DNA of 64,000 bases, from contig CM028893.1 of the NCBI GenBank assembly GCA_016801885.1, positions 10,181,950 through 10,245,949 on the forward strand. Reading direction: 5' to 3'. The notes below the pieces were generated by a model that was not told the origin of the DNA, did not search any database, and saw nothing but the letters and a program-made list of their open reading frames with translations. Positions 1 to 11,480 of the stretch are shown one piece after another. The stretch's first letter is position 1. Every line of letters starts with the position of its first letter. The stretch is from Toxotes chatareus. Lineage: Eukaryota > Chordata > Actinopteri > Toxotidae. Both the position numbers and the translations under genes were made by a program.

Positions 1-278
1 TACCTGAGACTTCAAGTGGCAAGGAAACAGGAATTTGAGTACATCTGCTCTGTTTATTTTAATGTATTTCCTGTTGGAACAGGATATTGTTGTTGGGATT
101 ATTTAAAATGCTTTAATGGTTTTGTATTTTGGGATTTCAAGTAATAGATTTTTGTATATGGTATAGTATGAGGTGGCAATGGATTTGTTTAGTTTTAAGT
201 TAGGTGCATCCTGATCCCTTCTGTAGAAATTCTTCAAAGCAGGCTTTAAGAACTTTAAAGCTGCACTAATCAATTTTT

Positions 279-430
279 ATGCCTCCGCACCGGCAATAGC
301 CAAGGCCGGAGGCATTATGTTTTCAGGTTGTCTGTCTGTCTGTCCGTCCGTCCTGGATTCTTCTACGCGTGATATTTCAAGAACGCTTTGTGGGGAGGAC
401 AGACACTCAAGTCCAAATGGATGCTAATGT
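279..430 (+). mobile_element. Teleost interspersed repeat fragment with GC-rich hairpin
   Basis: The block opens with an inverted repeat: ATGCCTCCG at 279-287 and its exact complement CGGAGGCAT at 307-315, around a GC-rich loop. A TGTC/CGTC run follows, then a stretch reading 'GATATTTCAAGAACGC'. I recall this order (hairpin, TGTC run, 'atttcaagaacgc', 'ctcaagtcca') as a very common fish repeat. This copy decays after about 430 and lacks the usual downstream 'ggtcaaaggtcaaggtcac' part. The right boundary is approximate. The hairpin is directly visible; the family assignment rests on memory. Confidence 0.6.
328..353 (+). repeat. Short TGTC/CGTC tetranucleotide run
   Basis: Tandem TGTC units drift into CGTC units. 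The run lies inside the interspersed repeat that begins at 279 and is part of its normal structure. Confidence 0.8.
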
Positions 431-2658
431 TGCTTGTGTCTACTGGAAATAGACAGCTCTTTGCTAACACATTGGCCATATCAACCTTATAAGGTCATAA
501 TATGTCAATGTTGATTCAGATTTAAGGACCTTGAAGTAGTAATCCACCTTTTGGTAATATCCTCAGATCATTAAGCTGTAAATGCTGATGCGTATTGTGA
601 TGCCTTGGGTTTTCAGCAGTGATGGCAATTGCTATTAAAGCTAACTCCAAACAGAAAAAGTAAAAAGTTTGCACTAATTAACTGGGAATAGAATCACATT
701 CCGTTGTGTGTTTTCCAGTATGTGGTAATGTTACAGTGTGATGCAAACAGCTATATTTGAATCCGTTTCTGTTAGCATATATGTGTCTGTCGTTACTGTG
801 GCACACACACATTCCGCAGTTTTAATGTGTGAAGTTGTTATAAGGATTGTAAAGATTTGTAACAGGCATAATTGCAGACACAGCAAAAAAGGAAATGGAA
901 ACAGATTTTTAAATGACAGTGACCGTGTGCTAGAGGCTTTTTGTGCTCAGTGCTGCAAATCAGGTGGTGAGGGAATGCTTCCTGTGTAACAATCGGCAAG
1001 TTATGTTCCATGCAATAGCAGCCAGAGGGCAATGTCCAGCACCCAGTCTCAATATCTGCTGTGTAACATGTGATTATCCTATCTCCCAGAGAAAAAGCCT
1101 CGACACAGAGGCTCTGCCTTCACAGCAGATTAATCTTCAGTAGTGTTGATGCTAAGCTTGGACTCAGTGCAATCTTCTCAATGCCAGAAAATGTTTGATT
1201 ATAGTTTAAAATATTGAAACAGCTTGAGGATTGCTTGGGTTATCTTACTCAGCACCCGCAAAGTTGAAAACATCACTGGCAAGATAAGATAAATAAAGTG
1301 CTCCATGTGTTTTCTTCAACTGTTTAAATGTAGTAAACTGCCGCTTTTTCCACATTTTATTTAACTCTACACCACAGCTGCCGCAAGAGACATGCCAAAT
1401 AAGCATTAATAAGTGCAAACACATATATTCAGTGGTTAATGTGCACCTGCAGCCTCTCCAAACCATATGCATATGTGTGCAAAAATGTTCATATTTATTT
1501 TTGTCTCTTTCTCGCTCACTCTTCCTCTGTTTCTAAAATAGGAATATCAGTGATGAGCAGTGCAGCTGGAGACAATAAACTGGTAGAAGAACCAATTACC
1601 AGCAGGTGACAAGCTAGTGGTTCAGGGCTTTCAACGTGTCATTATCTGCACATCGACATTTCCAAGAGCCCTGACAGGCCATTTCTGAGGCTGCCATGGC
1701 AAGCCACCATGATAAACCCAGGAAAGAGAAAGGGGTGGGGGGGGGGGGGGGCGGGTTCAGGGAAGAAAACCCTAAGCCATTCATAAGTCCCCTTCTGTTC
1801 ACACATTCTTTCACTCACTTCTACAACATAATGCATGCACAATATGGAAGCATGCAAGCGCACATGCACGGACAACTAATTATTTTTTTCAGTTGCTTCT
1901 TGAACATATCCGTATCATATAGATATATACGTAAACATAGCTCTCATTTTCCTCCACCTCCCCTGAGTTGTTGAGCTGCTCAAAGATTATTCCCTTTATA
2001 TGTGAAATGGTAATTGTATTTCTCTAATCTAATCCCATTAGAACCCCGTACCTCCTCTGCAAACTGCCCCGAGGCAATTACACAAAATGTCAATGAATTA
2101 AGTAATAGCTTGGTGCCAAGCCAGGGGTGCTCACCGTTGATCACTGCTGTCAGCAGAAAAACGCATCTGTCAACAGCCGCGCACATGCCCGCATGGGTAC
2201 ACACCACACACACGCATAGTCACTGGTGTTGTCCCGCAGACCATTTAACCTCTCTGTGGGACACACACTCACACATTGCTGGCACGCTACAAGCCTTTTA
2301 ACTCCTGTCCACAGCACACAAGCACACCCACACACACAAAAGAGAAGAAAATGCGGCTGGCGTGTTGCTCTTTGTGGTAGAATATGTCCCTGAGTTGTGC
2401 TGGCTTCGTCTGTGCTGCAGATAAGACACCACAGAGGGCAAAATATTCTCAGGACTTGTTCAGCTGCAGTCTTGGAATACAAATGTAGGTATTATGTTTG
2501 TAACCACTGTATACAATAAGAGATGACAGCTATTGAGGCTACTTTACTCAAGCATTTGCACAAAGGCCATGCTTTACTAAGCACTCGGCTGGATAGAGGA
2601 GGCTTTGTGTAATTAATACAAGTGATTGTGGAGATCTGAACAGTTTCAGTTTGACTAA

Positions 2659-2660
<2 letters not shown>
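431..2660. other. Non-coding stretch, no gene seen
   Basis: Unique-looking AT-rich sequence with open frames under 111 codons, none recognisable. It contains the G-tract at 1732-1754 and an imperfect CA-rich patch at about 2196-2345 that keeps several minus-strand frames open through CA-derived Thr/His or GT-derived Val/Cys codons. I see no splice-site arrangement or promoter-like CpG cluster. Confidence 0.6.
1732..1754 (+). repeat. Poly-G tract, G-quadruplex capable
   Basis: Nearly uninterrupted G, broken by one T and one C. It can form a G-quadruplex on the plus strand. The same tract reads as a proline run in minus-strand frames, which explains the proline-rich open frames there. Confidence 0.85.

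Positions 2661-2745
<85 letters not shown>
2661..2745 (+). repeat. (GT)n microsatellite, about 42 units
   Basis: Perfect GT dinucleotide array of 85 bp with no interruption, the longest perfect microsatellite in the window. Alternating purine-pyrimidine DNA of this length can adopt Z-DNA and is usually length-polymorphic. The minus-strand open frames across it are His-Thr repeats made by the array, not genes. Confidence 0.97.
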
Positions 2746-2747
<2 letters not shown>

Positions 2748-2849
2748 CAGAGAGTGAGCAACAGGATAATTCCAGTTCACACTTAAAACTTAAAATATTT
2801 GTGGACAAATGCCATGTAACAAGGGTTTAATGTGTTTTTTTTTTTTACA

Positions 2850-3062
2850 GTTTTTTTTTTTACTGTATTTTATATTCTAACTGTGTTTATAGTCCTTATT
2901 TATTCATTCCTATTGCCTATTTTCCTCATTTAACTATCTACATGCTATATCCTTTATTTATTATTTATTTTTTATACTGCTGCGAGTAAAATGCAACGAA
3001 ATTTCGTTCTGTATACACTGTATACCTGAATGACAATAAAGTCTGTCTAAGTCTAAGTCTAT
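2850..3062 (+). mobile_element. 3' end of a non-LTR retrotransposon (L2-like LINE)
   Basis: A T-rich leader is followed by 'GCAACGAAATTTCGTT', then 'TGACAATAAAG' at 3031-3041 and a tandem tail of TCTAAG-type units to 3062. The order 'aatttcgtt ... tgacaataaag' plus a short tandem tail is what I know from the 3' UTR of fish L2-type LINEs. No reverse transcriptase sequence precedes it, so this is a 5'-truncated insertion on the plus strand. The left boundary is uncertain because the upstream sequence is low complexity. Confidence 0.65.
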
Positions 3063-5491
3063 ATGGTGTTTAAAGCTGCTCTTGATAGGAAGCGTTAATA
3101 TTATGTTTCAGCCTATGAAATTCCTACTGGTAACGTGAGCATAAAACAAAATACCCAGTCCTCTTCCATAGTACCTGTTGAATGCCAGCTTATTTACTGA
3201 CTTACTGAATTTTTTCTCCACCCACCCCGTATGGGTTCAGATTTGGATCAAAAAGGTTTTAAGCTTGTAAAGTGATGTTCACAAATAATTCAAAAGTTTC
3301 AAATCAACCTTTGTAACCTCACCATTCTTTTTCACAGTCCCTTTTTTTTTTTTCTTTTTTAACAAATACAAATCTTTTGTACACATGTACAAACTTAAAT
3401 TTACGAAGCTTACGAAGGTTGTTCTGCAACCACAGACTTTGGAATTATTTGTGAGCATCACTTTAAAAGCTTGAAATCTCTGTGACCCCAATTTGAGCCC
3501 GTAACCCTGTTCAATTAAATTCTCTAACTTTGCTAATTCCTCGCAGGGCAATTAAAAAAGCAAACACGCACACATACCTCAGTAAAAGTTTAACACAATA
3601 AATACTTTATCTACCATCTCTCTACATTAGTGTGCTTACTTGTCAATGCAAACTCTACTTTTGGCACACATACTTAATATTATTCTTCAGACAGTGTTTT
3701 GAATGTTTTAGCCTTGCAGAGATATAGAAAAAGAGCTTTAAATGGTTCAGAATAATAACAGCATTGATACTGTAGTTTACTAATAGTACTATTATTACAG
3801 GTCATGCATGGTCATGGTCATGCATGGTTTTAGCAGCCATGTCACTGTAACCACCTGTCAAGCAAAACCTTTGTCCAAGGACGTTTTGGTCAGGCAGCAA
3901 AGTGCTTTTCTTCAATAAACCTGTGATGACTTGAAGAACAAAATATACAAATAATACACGCCTGCACAAACTAATTCCCAAGAGTTGCTCAATGGCAATG
4001 TGTTATTTCAGTGACAACAATTATCAGACACATGCATTTCTCTCCTGGTGTTTTGCCAATATTATTAGTTATGCTGCCTGCAACCTTTAAACTGTTATAA
4101 AGCAGATGGTTTCAAATCGTTTAGAGTGTCATTGTTTTTGGCAGTTGTTTTTTTTTTTTGATAGGCTTTCTCATTCATGCGTGAATAGGAGTTGATACCA
4201 TGGCTTGTAAATATGAGGATTTGTGGTGGACAGCTGCACTGTAGACAGTTCAGGAGCAGAGGAAAACAAAGGCTTTCAAACAGAAGAGACATACAAGAGA
4301 CATGAGGTGCTCACGATTGCCATTGGCTATTACTGAAATAGACCTTTTTCATTTTGGCATGTCAGAGCACAAAAACAATACCATAAAACATAACAAACAC
4401 CAAAAACATTGCCAGAGTAAAAAATAATTGTCCATTCGTTCCCAGATATCTCCACTGTCCATAGCCGCCATGATGGAAATGTCCACACAGGAAGTGTCCG
4501 TATATACACAAGGAATAATATGTCAAATGACATAATATGTCATTATGTTTTGTTACAAGTTCAGAAATATCAACACTTCAGAAACACATAGTAGAGCAAC
4601 CAGTGTTTGACTTAAATGCTGCATTTCTGTCATGAGATAACACGTTCTTATTGTGCTTTACACTTAAAAAATGCATGTATTTTTTAAATTATACCGTAAT
4701 CTCAGTATAGAGGCTCAGGTGAAAATGTGTTCAGGAGTTAATCTGGAAGTATCCATTCAACTCTGCGGGTGCAGTGGATGTGTAGAAATCTCAGAGTTTC
4801 TGCTGGGTTCCAGGTATGAAATTGAGTTAGTGGCTCTGTAGTCGTGAAGCACTGAGGTGGAGGCAGGGAAAAAAAAATAGCCATTCCCCGCCAGCAGGAC
4901 GCCTCTACTTGAGCACAGAAGCTGTCACTATTCATGAAAGTCCGATTTGGGCAAAGAAAAACAGAAAGGAGGAGAAAACAGCAAGCAGTGCAGATTCACA
5001 TGACAAACTTCAGGAATTTTATATCCATTTATTTATTTATTTTTGTCTTTAGGAGATGAGAAAGGAGTAGCCACTCACCAGTTTTTTATCTGCAAAATGG
5101 TGGCACGCACTTAAATTCTCATTCTTACACCTCTAACACCTTTTGTAGTTCCTTTTTTTTTATGTCTGAATCTGTTTATTGTGGTGGAGCAGCGTGTTTT
5201 CTTAAGCTTGAAATATTTAATTTTGGTCAAAGCTTGTACCTCAGTTTGTAAAGTTTTATCTACGGCATTTAGTTGTTTAATATTTTTGGATATATTACAT
5301 ATTATTGCTCAACATCCCTATGTAAGTCTGGCTTAATCCCTTGTTTGCTTGAAATGGGTTTTTCATTGGAGCTTGAAATGCCAAGTGATGAGCAAATGAA
5401 TGGAGGCCTGCCACAAAAGGAATGAAGGAAAGTAATAAATATACTGAATAGCACTGAACAATTGGCAGGGAAGATCCATTTTTTCAGACTT
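3063..5491. other. Non-coding stretch, no gene seen
   Basis: It contains a T-run at 3344-3360, a short local duplication of GGTCATG/CATGGTCATG words at about 3801-3830, and a TTTA run at 5026-5044. The segment 4330-4520 has the texture of an old repeat, but I cannot name it. Open frames do not exceed 90 codons and look random. Confidence 0.55.
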
Positions 5492-5554
5492 TCTGCTTAT
5501 GTCTGGTACTGTATGTGTCAGTAACTGGCACATACAGTACCAGACTGCTGCAGA
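5492..5554 (+). other. Near-perfect hairpin (21-bp stem, 3-nt loop)
   Basis: The left arm 5501-5521 pairs with the right arm 5525-5545 around a TAA loop. The outer 17 bp are perfect (GTCTGGTACTGTATGTG against its exact complement), then one G-T wobble and three more pairs. After a 4x4 internal loop, TCTGC at 5492-5496 pairs with GCAGA at 5550-5554. The size resembles a microRNA precursor, but the 3-nt loop is much tighter than usual for Dicer substrates. A cruciform-forming palindrome or mini-inverted repeat is equally possible. The structure is certain; the function is unknown. Confidence 0.85.
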
Positions 5555-6165
5555 TGCTGTTTTAAAACAGACATCTCATCAGAATGAGTGACGGCTGTTT
5601 GGGCAGAACTTCGGCCAGCTAAGGCGAGGCAAGGTGAGCATACCAAAACAGCTCTTGCCTCCAGGCAAAAAGTTGCATCCTGTAGCTATCAATAGGTAAT
5701 GTGATATGGGATGAATCAAATCCCAGCCAGTGTAGTTTTGCAACACCCTCTAATTGTTTTCTAGGTCAAAGACAAAGTCAGGGTTACTCACCAGCTTCGG
5801 ATTACTTTGCCTGTCATTGTAGTTGCAGTCTATAGGCGAGGAGACGTGTCCAAATAATGATAAATCCAGATCGTACCTTACTGATGAGCAGAAAAGTTTT
5901 GTTTTGCCTCTCAGCTGGAATGCTCATGTCCAGGATGAGCATTTAATTTGCCTTCCTGGCTCATTTGTTTCATTTCCTGTTTGTCAGCTAATTTTTGGCA
6001 CCCGCCTCAGCAGAGGATTTGCTGTTTAACGCACATTGTTTATCATGTCTGCATATGCAACTTTGCCTTGTTTTTTTTTTTTTTTTTTTTTAATCACAGC
6101 AAAAGCGCAGTGGAGCACAGATGACACCATTTCCTGCCCAGTGGCACCATCTGGCTGTAGAGGAT
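5555..6165. other. Non-coding stretch with T21 run
   Basis: Unique-looking sequence ending in a run of 21 T at 6071-6091. Frames are short and unrecognised. Confidence 0.5.
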
Positions 6166-6432
6166 TCTTTTAATTCTCTTTCTTATCCTCCCTGCCTCCC
6201 TCCTGCTCATTTCTCTCACCAACCTCTAAGAGCTTCCTCCCTGGTCATTTCTCCGGCTTCACAAACATCCTCAGACAGCACTCACAGTGTGGTTCTTCGT
6301 CCATCTTTCGCTTTCTCCCTCTCCTTCTCTCTCTCCCACTGTCTTCCCCATACTTTCCCTGCATGCCTATCCCTGAGTGTTCCTCTCCCTCCCTCGCTTC
6401 GTTCTTTTTCACCCCATCTCTCTGTTCGTCGC
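6166..6432 (+). repeat. Pyrimidine-rich tract (CT-rich low complexity)
   Basis: About 265 bp dominated by C and T on the plus strand (CTCCCTGCCTCC, TCTCCCTCTCCTTCTC and similar), broken by a short mixed segment around 6255-6300. Such asymmetric tracts can form triplex DNA. The 104-codon plus-strand frame here is Ser/Leu/Pro-rich only because of this composition. Confidence 0.75.
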
Positions 6433-9062
6433 TGACAGCTCCGCTCCTCAGGAGCACTGAGGGGAGCAGAGAAAACAAAGATTTGGTTCAGTGGCTCTGA
6501 TCTTGATTTTCTGCAGATTGGATGGAAGATTAGGAGGAGCTTTTATTCATACACCACACAATCACTTCCCCCTGCAACTGCAAACCATGACTGCAGACCA
6601 CAGGGGTTGCAGCTATCAGCACAAATGTGCCATCTGCGACAAGGCGTCTCTATGTTTTCTACCTAAAACCATGTCTAGTCAGGGAACAGAATGTACTGAA
6701 CATAGGTCCCAGAGAAGGCAGTTTGAAATGCAGGATGGGAAAGAGAGTGAAACAAAGGCACAATGCAGTGCATGTGAGCCTGAAGTAAACTATCTCATCA
6801 CAACAAAGAAGAAATTAATCAATCCTAGTGTAACGTCTTTGTTTTGCTGAGCTTAGGTACCTTAATAGACACAACAATTCACACTTTTGTGAATCCAGCT
6901 GTTCATTCTGATAGACGGCATCGCAATTATACTGGAGTTTCAAGAGTTTTAATTGTTTTGTCAACCAAGATCAGATTTAAACTGCAGCCATGGCGTCTAA
7001 CGACAAATAAATGCTTGGCTTTTGCAGGAATGTGCAAGCCTTCGTTCCCCCACAGAGAGTTCCACACTGAGAAGATGAACTGGAGGAATAAAGGGAGCTC
7101 AGAGAACTCAGCAGTAATCTGAAGATTTAAGGGGGAAGAGGTAGGAGAGGACGTGGTCATGACAAACGGGGATTTCAGGTGTGATACAGATAGTTAGTTA
7201 TTTATTCGTCTGTGTGGAAAAACTATCAACAAACAGTGGAGATTTTCTTCAGTATATGTGATTTATTTTGATGGTTTATTATGCCTAAAATTCCAACCTC
7301 TTGGCCCTGGTCTCTTAGGTGATGGCTGAAGGCTTGAGTGGGCACAGCGAGCCCAAACAGTGAACCCGGCAGGTTTCCGGTGAGCCCCATTTCAATTAGG
7401 CGCTCTGTGACGCCTGCCATCTCCCCAGTCATTGATCATGTCTCTGCACGAGCCCTGCTTCCCCTGCCACATTTACTAGAAAGACATAGGGAAGTTTTAC
7501 TTTATACTTTCATAGGTGGCAAAGAAATCACATCATGACAGATTTTTTTTTCTTCTCTTTTCAGGCTAAAATGGGGAGTAGTGAGAAGGAAGAAAAGACA
7601 AGGAGAGAAACCAGGCACACACTCATCAGACAGGGCTTTCAGCTTCTCCTCTTTCATCTCTCTGGTTTTATTTCTGCTTTGATTTTAGATTTTAGAACAC
7701 CCTCTCACATTCTGAAGAGCTGGAGATTCCATAGCCTTGGTGGGCAAGATTACAGCTATAAAATTGTGTCTTTTAACACCAGCAATATTATCTAAAAGGG
7801 AAAAGGGGAGTGAGGCTGAAAGTCAAAGGAGCTGGGACAAAAGTAGCTGATTTGTAGGTTAATATTCGGTGGGTGGTATGGAATAAACATACTTAAGTGA
7901 TATTATTTATGTATGTAGCATTGTTAGCTGTGCTAGCAGCATGGCAATGTCAGTCTGTTGGTCTGTACACCAGCCTTTGGTCCAGACTGGATCGTCTGAC
8001 CCTCACAGAGCCGTTATCATGGCTGTACTCCTGTCACTAACCTATAGTGTGCTTTCTCAGTTTCAAACGGAGCCACTAAACGCTTGCCCCGCTCCAACAG
8101 GTACCTTAACCATCACCTGAATACCTTTTGTAATCGTGACATGGGCAGTTTAATACTGGCATATGCAATAAAGCGAATAAGGCACTGAATGCTCCAGCCT
8201 TGTCGAGCCAGCAGCTACCCGCTGTGTTTTTCAGGGAGAGCCCAGCATGGCGCTTTCCTGAAAAGCCAAAATCTGTTTCTAAAGCACTTGAAAAGTTGAA
8301 CCCCTCCGATTGTGAGGCGAAGCACACGCTGCACGGTAATCTCAGTGTTGTAACGGAGAAAATGGACAGACAGTTTCTGATCCAGACAGAAAACACTGGA
8401 GGCATTTACAGATAGATGAAAAATAAATGGAATGAAGTCAAACCAACAGTGTAGCACAGGGGTGCCAACTGCTTTCCGAGCAGCATGTGAGGAGAAAAAA
8501 AAAAAAAAACATGATCATGCTCAAATATGTTCTTATTTCTTTTTTACGGCTTGGCATTGGCTGCCCCCCTGTATCTCAGCTTCCATCATTTTGAAATAAC
8601 ACCGTAGACTTCTCACTTTTAATTTAATTTTCTGCGCTCAGCCTTGCTGACTTCACTCCATCACTTGCGGATACATGTAAAAATGCACCCAACTTGTAAT
8701 CTCCCTTGGGTCCTCAGTAGTGATGTGGCCTTAACAATACAATATATTTGACTTGAAAATCAAATTAAGTAACAATGCCTTTCACATAAATATACATTCA
8801 CATCAGTGGCAATTTGGGGGGAAAAGAAATGGATCATTTACATTCTCTGTACTGATTCCCCCAAAAGTGCCCCGGCAGCAAATCAGCTTCTAGTGCTCTT
8901 AGTCTTCTCTGCTCTGTCACCACTTACAGAGAGAAAGAAGTGGACTGTTTTTCACTATGGCTTTTATTTCATTTTGAATTCAACATTTTTATTCAACTGG
9001 GAAAAAGAAATTTCAGTAGTTGAGAAGTCATTCTGGGAAGTCAGTCATCTCCAGTCCCCCCC
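6433..9062. other. Non-coding stretch, no gene seen
   Basis: Mostly unique sequence. About 7262-7450 is GC-richer, with a CAATTA homeodomain core, and could be a conserved element. A polypyrimidine run ends in CAG at 7564 and resembles a splice acceptor, but the 78 codons after it match nothing I know. At 8106-8457 three frames on both strands are open at once, which argues for low stop density and against a gene. A15 at 8495-8509. Confidence 0.5.
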
Positions 9063-9108
9063 TCTTCCTCTCTCTCTCTCTCTCTCTCTCGCTCTCTCGC
9101 TCTCTCCT
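9063..9108 (+). repeat. (CT)n microsatellite, slightly interrupted
   Basis: CT dinucleotide array with isolated GCTC interruptions. It supplies the Ser-Leu repeat at the end of an unrecognised 104-codon frame. Confidence 0.9.
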
Positions 9109-11280
9109 TTCTGGCAGTAATTGTGTCCACGGCTAATAGGTGCTTACATTAGCACGTCTATACATTATTCATGCATCTTTTTCAGAATGCGCTGTACACA
9201 ATCTGATGAACTCAACATAGCATATGTCTCTAAATTGTACCTGTGTTTTATTAGCAGAGGGCAAGACCCAGGTACGGCTAAAATCAAAAATTTATTTAAA
9301 AGAAAATACCTCAATTGAACACAGGATCACGTAGGATCACTAAAGAAGCTACCTGCTAGACCTACTTGACAGTTTGAGCCCCAAGCTTCTGTCTGTGAGT
9401 GCACTTACATTAGCACATACATATGTACGCACCCATTTGTGCAGCATCCCTGTCCAGGCCGGTTCATTTGATACGGCACGTCTGACCTTGGTGTCCCCTC
9501 TGCTTGGCACTGAGATGAGAACCCTGTCTAATCACACTGAGCCATGCTTCAGCTCCTGCAGGATTTGGCTCGCCACCACCTTGACAATTTTTGACTCCAC
9601 ACGGCCCTTCTGTGGCCCGACAGCTAAATACCAACACATGCTGCTATCAATAGCGTTAAATGCCAATTACATGCTCTCCCCCAGACTTTACTGGCAATTA
9701 ATGGCATTGGAGCAAAGCTGTCCTGTTACAAGTTTAATTGATGTACGCACTGTCCGGATGTTGTTGTTGTCTGTAACCTTGTGGCAGTCAAGTGGACATT
9801 GAAGTCATTGACATCAACTAATACTGTAAGGGACTGTACAAAACATATTCAGGTGGAGTGGAGTGGGGGGGGCTCTTAGGCACTCCCAATTACTTATGAG
9901 ATGAAGCTCTTAATGTTTTGGTAAATGTGGAAAAACAAATAATAATGTGTCCTTTGCACATTAAAGGCAATTTGTTATAACAGTTTTATCCTTTATTTAA
10001 CTGATTCATTCAGTGATTGTTTTTCAATAAATCACAGTGGAAGAAAGAAATAAAATCTGGGCTGAGTAAAGAGTTAAAATACCCTCAGCTGCTCACCCAA
10101 AATATTTTGACCACTCTGCCTTTAGTAAAAAAAGAATAAATGCAATCATTTTTGTATAGTCCCTAAACAATGTTTTGAATGCCAGTTATCATTTGGAGAT
10201 TCATACTGATAATTAGACCCATTTCCACTGTAAAAATCCATTCAGGGATTCCCGTTATCACAAACTAATAGCACTGCTGGTAGTTAAATAAAATAAAAAA
10301 CATTCCCCAGCATATACTCAAATCCAGCCCCTCTACTGCGCCCAAGAGGGATAACATGGAACGAGATGCTTTTGTTTCGCTCCAAAACAAAGCAATCATT
10401 CAGAGATTGATCTAATGCTAGAATAACTGCTGGCACTGCAAATGTATGACGCCTTATTTCCCCAGTCCATCACTCTCCATGGTCAGTAAAGACTGCATTG
10501 GACCAACAGCGTCCTCCTAAGGACATGTTTGCGTAATTGGCTGATTGGTTGCCTCGATTGAATTCTACTGTAGGTGTTTCCATTGGTTAAGATCAGACTA
10601 ATGCGAGCACGAAGGAAGGCAGTGGAGTAGAGCTGACACAGCTACAGCAGCTAAGCTAATCCAGTGGAAAGAAAAGTGCAGGGAGAACATTATGCCTTGC
10701 TGCATGAAAAATACAGCAGGTGAACCGGCACGTTTTACCCATGCTTCACTGGTCAACAGAGGAGAGCATGATGGTAAATTGAATAGATCTGAAACACACT
10801 GACCGGTTTTCCCTGGAAATGTTTTCTCAGCACTCACAGTTTCATAAATTTCTTGTAAAATATCTTTCATCCATTCATGATTTAGCAGCACATTGATTCA
10901 TCTACGCCTTCTTTTCAACTGTGCAATCTAGGAGACTAACCAGAGCTGAGGCGAGCCTTGATGCAACCCATACAGTCTGTCATTCAGTCAGAGCTGGCTT
11001 GATCCAGGCATTCGCATAACAATGCCTAGCATAGTATAGTGGGGCGGCGGGAGGAGAGATAGAGACAGCTTGGAGGGAGCTGATGAAAAATATGGGCAGT
11101 AATAAGGAACAATAACAAATGCTGGAAGGTGATGCACACTACACCGTCAGCCAACCTCCACTATTTGCTCTGGGGTCTGGCTGGTCTTCATGCCAATTTC
11201 TTTTTCTGTCTGTGTTTGGGAGAGAATATCATGTCAAACTTTCTGCCAGAATGAATCTGATGATTTATCGTGTCCTCACT
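9109..11280. other. Non-coding stretch with possible conserved element
   Basis: No recognised gene. A plus-strand frame of 142 codons (9374-9802) resembles no known protein. Within it, about 9655-9760 carries three homeodomain-type cores (CAATTA twice, TTAATTG once) in repeat-free sequence, a texture common in vertebrate enhancers. Three ATTGG words at 10536, 10544 and 10582 are candidate NF-Y sites on the minus strand. The rest shows nothing distinctive. Confidence 0.5.
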
Positions 11281-11480
11281 TAAGATAAGATAAGATAAGA
11301 TGTACCTTTCTTGATCTCCCGTAGGGGAAATTCAATTTCACAGGGCAGCAAAAGGGAATGTAGTCAACGTCAAAGAAAGAAATTTCCATAAATACCTTCA
11401 CATCAGAAATAAGTAAAAAATAAAATGAGATCAAATGGGAACAACAGGCACAATACAAAGACAAGGACAAGAGAACAGCA
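11281..11480 (-). mobile_element. 3' end of a LINE on the minus strand, with TAAGA tail
   Basis: Four tandem TAAGA units at 11281-11300 precede 'CTTGATCTCCCGTAGGGGAA' and an A-rich stretch. Read on the minus strand this is '..TTCCCC..GATCAA..' followed by TCTTA repeats, the layout I recall for 3' UTRs of Rex1/CR1-like fish LINEs. No coding sequence is present, so it is a truncated insertion. The family name is from memory. The far boundary near 11480 is a guess based on loss of the A-rich texture. Confidence 0.55.

Noticed and set aside
2492..2808. His-Thr-rich open frames on the minus strand
   Set aside because: Direct translation of the GT microsatellite.
8106..8457. Three overlapping open frames on both strands
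   Set aside because: At most one could be real and none looks like a protein; best explained by locally few stop triplets.
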